64,000 bases of DNA from the NCBI GenBank assembly GCA_002943765.1, contig PQWQ01000012.1, forward strand, positions 992,001-1,056,000, read 5' to 3'. Below the pieces are notes generated by a model. It was not told the origin of the DNA. It did not search any database and saw only the letters and a list, made by a program, of their open reading frames with translations. The translations under genes were made by a program, and so were the position numbers. This DNA is from Psoroptes ovis (lineage: Eukaryota; Arthropoda; Arachnida; Sarcoptiformes; Psoroptidae). Positions 60,668 to 64,000 of the stretch are shown here, piece after piece (within the stretch, counting starts at the first letter, position 1; every line of letters starts with the position of its first letter).

Positions 60668-62642
60668 ATGCCATCCGAACCAGCCGAAACAATGGTCAAT
60701 GGTCATCAACAGCAGCAAACCAAAGCACCGAATCCATATGAGCTTTTATTTGATATTGAAATCGATAAAACGACGAATGTGGTCAAAAATCGGGTACCGT
60801 TTAAAGCTCAACATCAATATCGTACGGTGGCCGAATTGATTGCTAATTCAATGAACAAAAATGATGATGATAGAATTTGTTTGGTAAATATTCTTCAAGT
60901 TTTTCTATGAATCGGATTGATTTTTATTCAATTTTTTCATTTTTTTAATTTCATAGATTGAATATGAAACAAACAAGAGATCAATTACATTCAAAGATTT
61001 ATTCAACAGATCAAAACGATTCGCATATAATCTGATTCATAAACATCATCTAAAACAAAAAGATTTAATTGTATTTTTCAGTGATAATTCTACTGATTAT
61101 GCAACGACAATGCTTGGCTCAATATTTACTGGTTGTACAATATCACCGGTAACAGCAGCAAATGGTAAATTTGAATTAACACAACAAATCGATGATTTAA
61201 ATGGTACAATATTGATTATTGATTGTAAAAATAAATTATCAATATTAAAAAATGCTCTGCTTAATGATGAATATCGACAAAAATTGTTGAAAAATTTACG
61301 TTTAATCATTTTGATGAATGAATTTAATGATGAACAAAATGAAATCGATTCAAATGATAAAGTATTGATTGAAAATGTTGAAAATTTATTGAAAAATACC
61401 GAGTGTAAAATGGATTATTTGCATCAATTATTAACAATCAATGGCAATGATGATGAAGATGATTTTAATCGAATGAAAATACCATATTTTCCAATTAATT
61501 TCGATGATTATTTCATTATTATCTATACATCTGGTACAACTGGTCCACCAAAAGGTGCAATACATTCAAATTATTCTCTATTGAATTCATTAGTTCAACG
61601 CTACAGTCAAACTGATACTGGTAATACTAACAATGATGATGATGATAAAAATAATCAATTCACAATTCAAAAACAACAATTATCATGGTATCCAATGAGT
61701 CATGTATCTGGTACGTTTATACTGTTACAAAATATTGTACAAAATTATTCAACCATTATGTTATATGATAATAATATTGAAAAAATATTAAAATGTATTG
61801 ATGATTATCAGCTAATGGTTGCACCGATATCACCGAAACATGCAAAACAATTATTATTGAAGGATTATCGTAAAAAATTTAGCCTTAAATCGCTGAAAAT
61901 AATTTGGACTGGTGGCTCGAAAATACCGGAAAAAACCATTATCGACATACAAAATAATTATAATGTAATATTGATTGAAAGTTATGGTGCAACTGAATTT
62001 TTAAATGGTTTTTTAAATATGAATTTTTTAATGGGAAAACCAATGAAAATCGGTTCAATCGGGTTAGTAGCACCTGGTTGTAGTATGAAAATAGTTGATT
62101 TAGAAACCGGTAAACCATTACCAGCTGGTGAACGTGGTGAATTATTAATAAATGGACCTACTCGCTTTATTGGTTATTTGAATAATGAACAAGCAACAAA
62201 AAATACAATCGATTCGGATGGTTGGTATCATTCAGGTGATATTGCCTATTATGATGATGAAGGTTATGTTTATATTGCTGATCGTATTAAAGAAATAATT
62301 AAATTTCGTGAATGGAGCATAATACCGGGTGAAATTGAAGCATTTCTGCTACAAAATCCAATGATCGATGGTGTATGTGTTGTTGGTGTACCGCATAAAC
62401 TTGACATCAATCATTTACGTGCATTTGTACAACTTTGTGATAGTTATGTCGATTATGATAAACGTAAACAATTGGCCGATGATATAATCGAATCAGTCAA
62501 AGATAATATGGGTTTTCAAAAACGTTTACGTGCTGGTGTTGAATTCATTGAACACATACCACGAACATTGATCGGTAAAGTTGATCGAAAATATTTTCGT
62601 TCATTGGTTGCAAATGAATTGTTGACCAATGTTGTCGAATAG
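60668..62642 (+). CDS. AMP-binding acyl-CoA ligase, luciferase/4CL-like
   Basis: There are two exons, 60668-60883 and 60957-62642, giving 633 residues. The AMP-binding P-loop motif YTSGTTGPPKGAIHSN is near residues 262-277. ESYGATEFLNG (near 413) is the adenine-pocket motif. GWYHSGDIAYYDDEGY (near 493) holds the ribose-binding Asp. IADRIKEIIKF is the hinge, and PRTLIGKVDRK (near 612) has the catalytic lysine. The family activates carboxylic acids to acyl-AMP and then thioesters. The stretch after the hinge reads REWSIIPGEIE, whereas most 4CL/luciferase relatives have KGFQVAPAEIE. The C-terminus (LLTNVVE) has no peroxisomal SKL-type signal, so a cytosolic or other location is likelier. The substrate cannot be read from sequence. 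The start ATG sits in AAAAATGCC and opens a Gln-rich leader. Confidence 0.9.
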
Positions 62643-62684
62643 ATTATGAATCAATCATGAATGAAATGAATGATTATTTGATTA

Positions 62685-62690
62685 AATAAA
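62685..62690 (+). terminator. Polyadenylation signal of the acyl-CoA ligase
   Basis: AATAAA 43 bases after the stop, with a second AATAAA shortly after. Confidence 0.6.
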
Positions 62691-62959
62691 TATAAATAAA
62701 TATTTTTATTAATTGTTAAAATTGAGTTTTTCAATTATTAAATAGTCGTAAAAAATTAACTTTGGTAGAATTCTCAAATAAATAAAAGCTTTTAAATCAA
62801 AAACACAAGTTCATTTGCCACCTAATGGTGACATGCACCTCTACAAATATGTATACAACTTAGATGGCATAGTCATATAGTTTTGAACTTGATGAAACAA
62901 TAATTGGTATTGGTAATGACCAACGAATATTGGTGATTTTTTATATGTTTTATTATTCA

Positions 62960-63270
62960 AAAAAGAATTTATCTTTAGCAAGGAGTAGTTTGGTCTCTTC
63001 CTTTGCGTTTGGATATAAGTCATTGACCACTGATGTAATGCGGACGGCCAATTCATTCAAATTTTTTTTTCTTCTTTTAACGCAAATCATGACAATCCAT
63101 GATAAGGTTGTCTCTCAAAGGTTTCTTTGATTCTTTGATTTACTTAAACCAGGTCTTCGAACCAGGTTGTTTTCCTCTCAGCCGGAATATTCTCAACTGC
63201 GTCCAGTTGTGGACTATTCGATGGTAACAATGATTCAAAAATATCTACACTGACCGTTTCTGACCAGTTA
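62960..63270 (-). pseudogene. Probable decayed LTR-retrotransposon gag
   Basis: On the minus strand, segments DIFESLLPSNSPQLDAV, then ERKTTWFEDLV, then (after a stop) RIKETFERQPYHG, and after a frame change NELAVRITSVVNDLYPNA and EETKLLLAKDKF appear in that order. The arrangement (W--L with a following Q-P patch, then E-A-R-----YP with K-L-A-D-F) resembles gypsy-type gag. Stops and shifts show decay. Assignment is by pattern, not by database comparison. Confidence 0.45.
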
Positions 63271-64000
63271 TTTATTTTAATCATTCGACTAAAATAGCGT
63301 ATGAATTTTAATTTTGACTTGAATTTTAAAATATGATGTAGCGAGAAAATTTATTATAAAAAATCAAACATAAAATTGTACTGAATTAGTAGTCGAACAT
63401 ACCGAGCCGCTACAATAGAAAATGCTAGATTTTAATAAATTTCGCGAAAAAATATTCGTTTATTCGAACATTGACGTACGATCATTTCGAAAATGTATTC
63501 CGAATTTAACGAAAATTTACAATTCTTTTCTAAATCAATCATTTCTATTTCATTCAAAGTCCCTATTTCCATTTTTGAGCATTGAAATTGTGTGAATCTA
63601 TGAATTCTAAACTCAATAAACATACATATTCAAGTCATACATATACAGTTATCGCGTATTATTCTCTATACGGTAAAGCAAAATATGGCAACGGTATTGA
63701 ATAAATTCTTTGATTAGATAAGATTACGTAAATCAATGACTATGATGTTACGGATTTACGATTATTATTTATCAGTGTTTATCAGTGAATCAATTCAAAA
63801 AATTATTTCCATTCAGGAGCTTGAAATTTTCTGGCAGATAAATGAAAGATCCGCCAGAAATTATTACGAATTTCAATGATTTCTCCGTGGAACCTTGTAA
63901 ACACCACGAAAATTAATTTTCGAACCTCAATAAAAATTGAAAACTCTGTAAATCAGACTACCGATCGTCTATAAAAAATGTTGAAACAGTATTACGTCCG
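63271..64000. other. Right end of window, no supported gene
   Basis: Moderately complex AT-rich sequence. The minus-strand frame at 63432-63623 has no recognisable motif. It may be more of the retroelement remnant to its left or ordinary spacer. Confidence 0.4.

Noticed and set aside
1..64000. CRISPR arrays, bacterial operons, ribosomal RNA genes
   Set aside because: None seen. The window is spliced eukaryotic nuclear DNA.

Overview
This is an AT-rich eukaryotic nuclear window. Its genes carry canonical GT-AG introns, mostly 50-130 bp long, with poly-Gln, poly-Asn, poly-Asp and poly-Ser tracts inside the proteins. Simple repeats and poly-T runs fill the spaces between genes. The gene set (tubby, Chibby, BBS5, TBCEL, Csk, Rab27, SERINC, a FAS1-domain protein, a luciferase-like acyl-CoA ligase) is animal. 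Composition and compactness suggest a small arthropod genome, most likely an astigmatid mite of the dust-mite or scab-mite type. That placement is inference, not proof.

Layout, left to right: the last two coding exons of EFL1 (+) across a 3.9 kb intron; a seven-exon tubby gene (+) converging on an intronless Chibby (-); a four-exon USP4/11/15-type deubiquitinase (+) converging on a seven-exon Csk tyrosine kinase (-); head-to-head with Csk, intronless ZMAT2 (+), then TFIIF-beta/GTF2F2 (+), converging on a five-exon Rab27 (-). A gene-poor tract of about 8.5 kb follows. TBCEL (-) then spans 9.3 kb because of a 7.2 kb first intron. An island of decayed LTR-retrotransposon sequence (integrase and aspartic protease) separates it from BBS5 (+). 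SERINC (+), a secreted three-domain FAS1 protein with a long PKEDE repeat (+) and an AMP-binding acyl-CoA ligase (+) follow. The right end holds a probable gag remnant.

Most genes are housekeeping or signalling genes with no operon-like relation. Four (tubby, Chibby, BBS5, TBCEL) belong to families tied to cilia or tubulin, but they are not contiguous. The most notable non-genic signals are: (1) a family of at least six 70-85 bp inverted-repeat elements with ends like TGTCCGAAAAGTT, which resemble mariner-type MITEs; (2) scattered gypsy-like retroelement pieces in an order that no single intact element would have; (3) a recurring CGCCATCT (AGATGGCG) motif close to several gene starts; (4) a small high-complexity island with nested inverted repeats at about 39.8 kb inside the TBCEL intron.

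I found no convincing wholly new multi-gene system. Exon borders were placed by eye from splice sites, reading phase and family similarity. All frames close correctly for every multi-exon gene listed.
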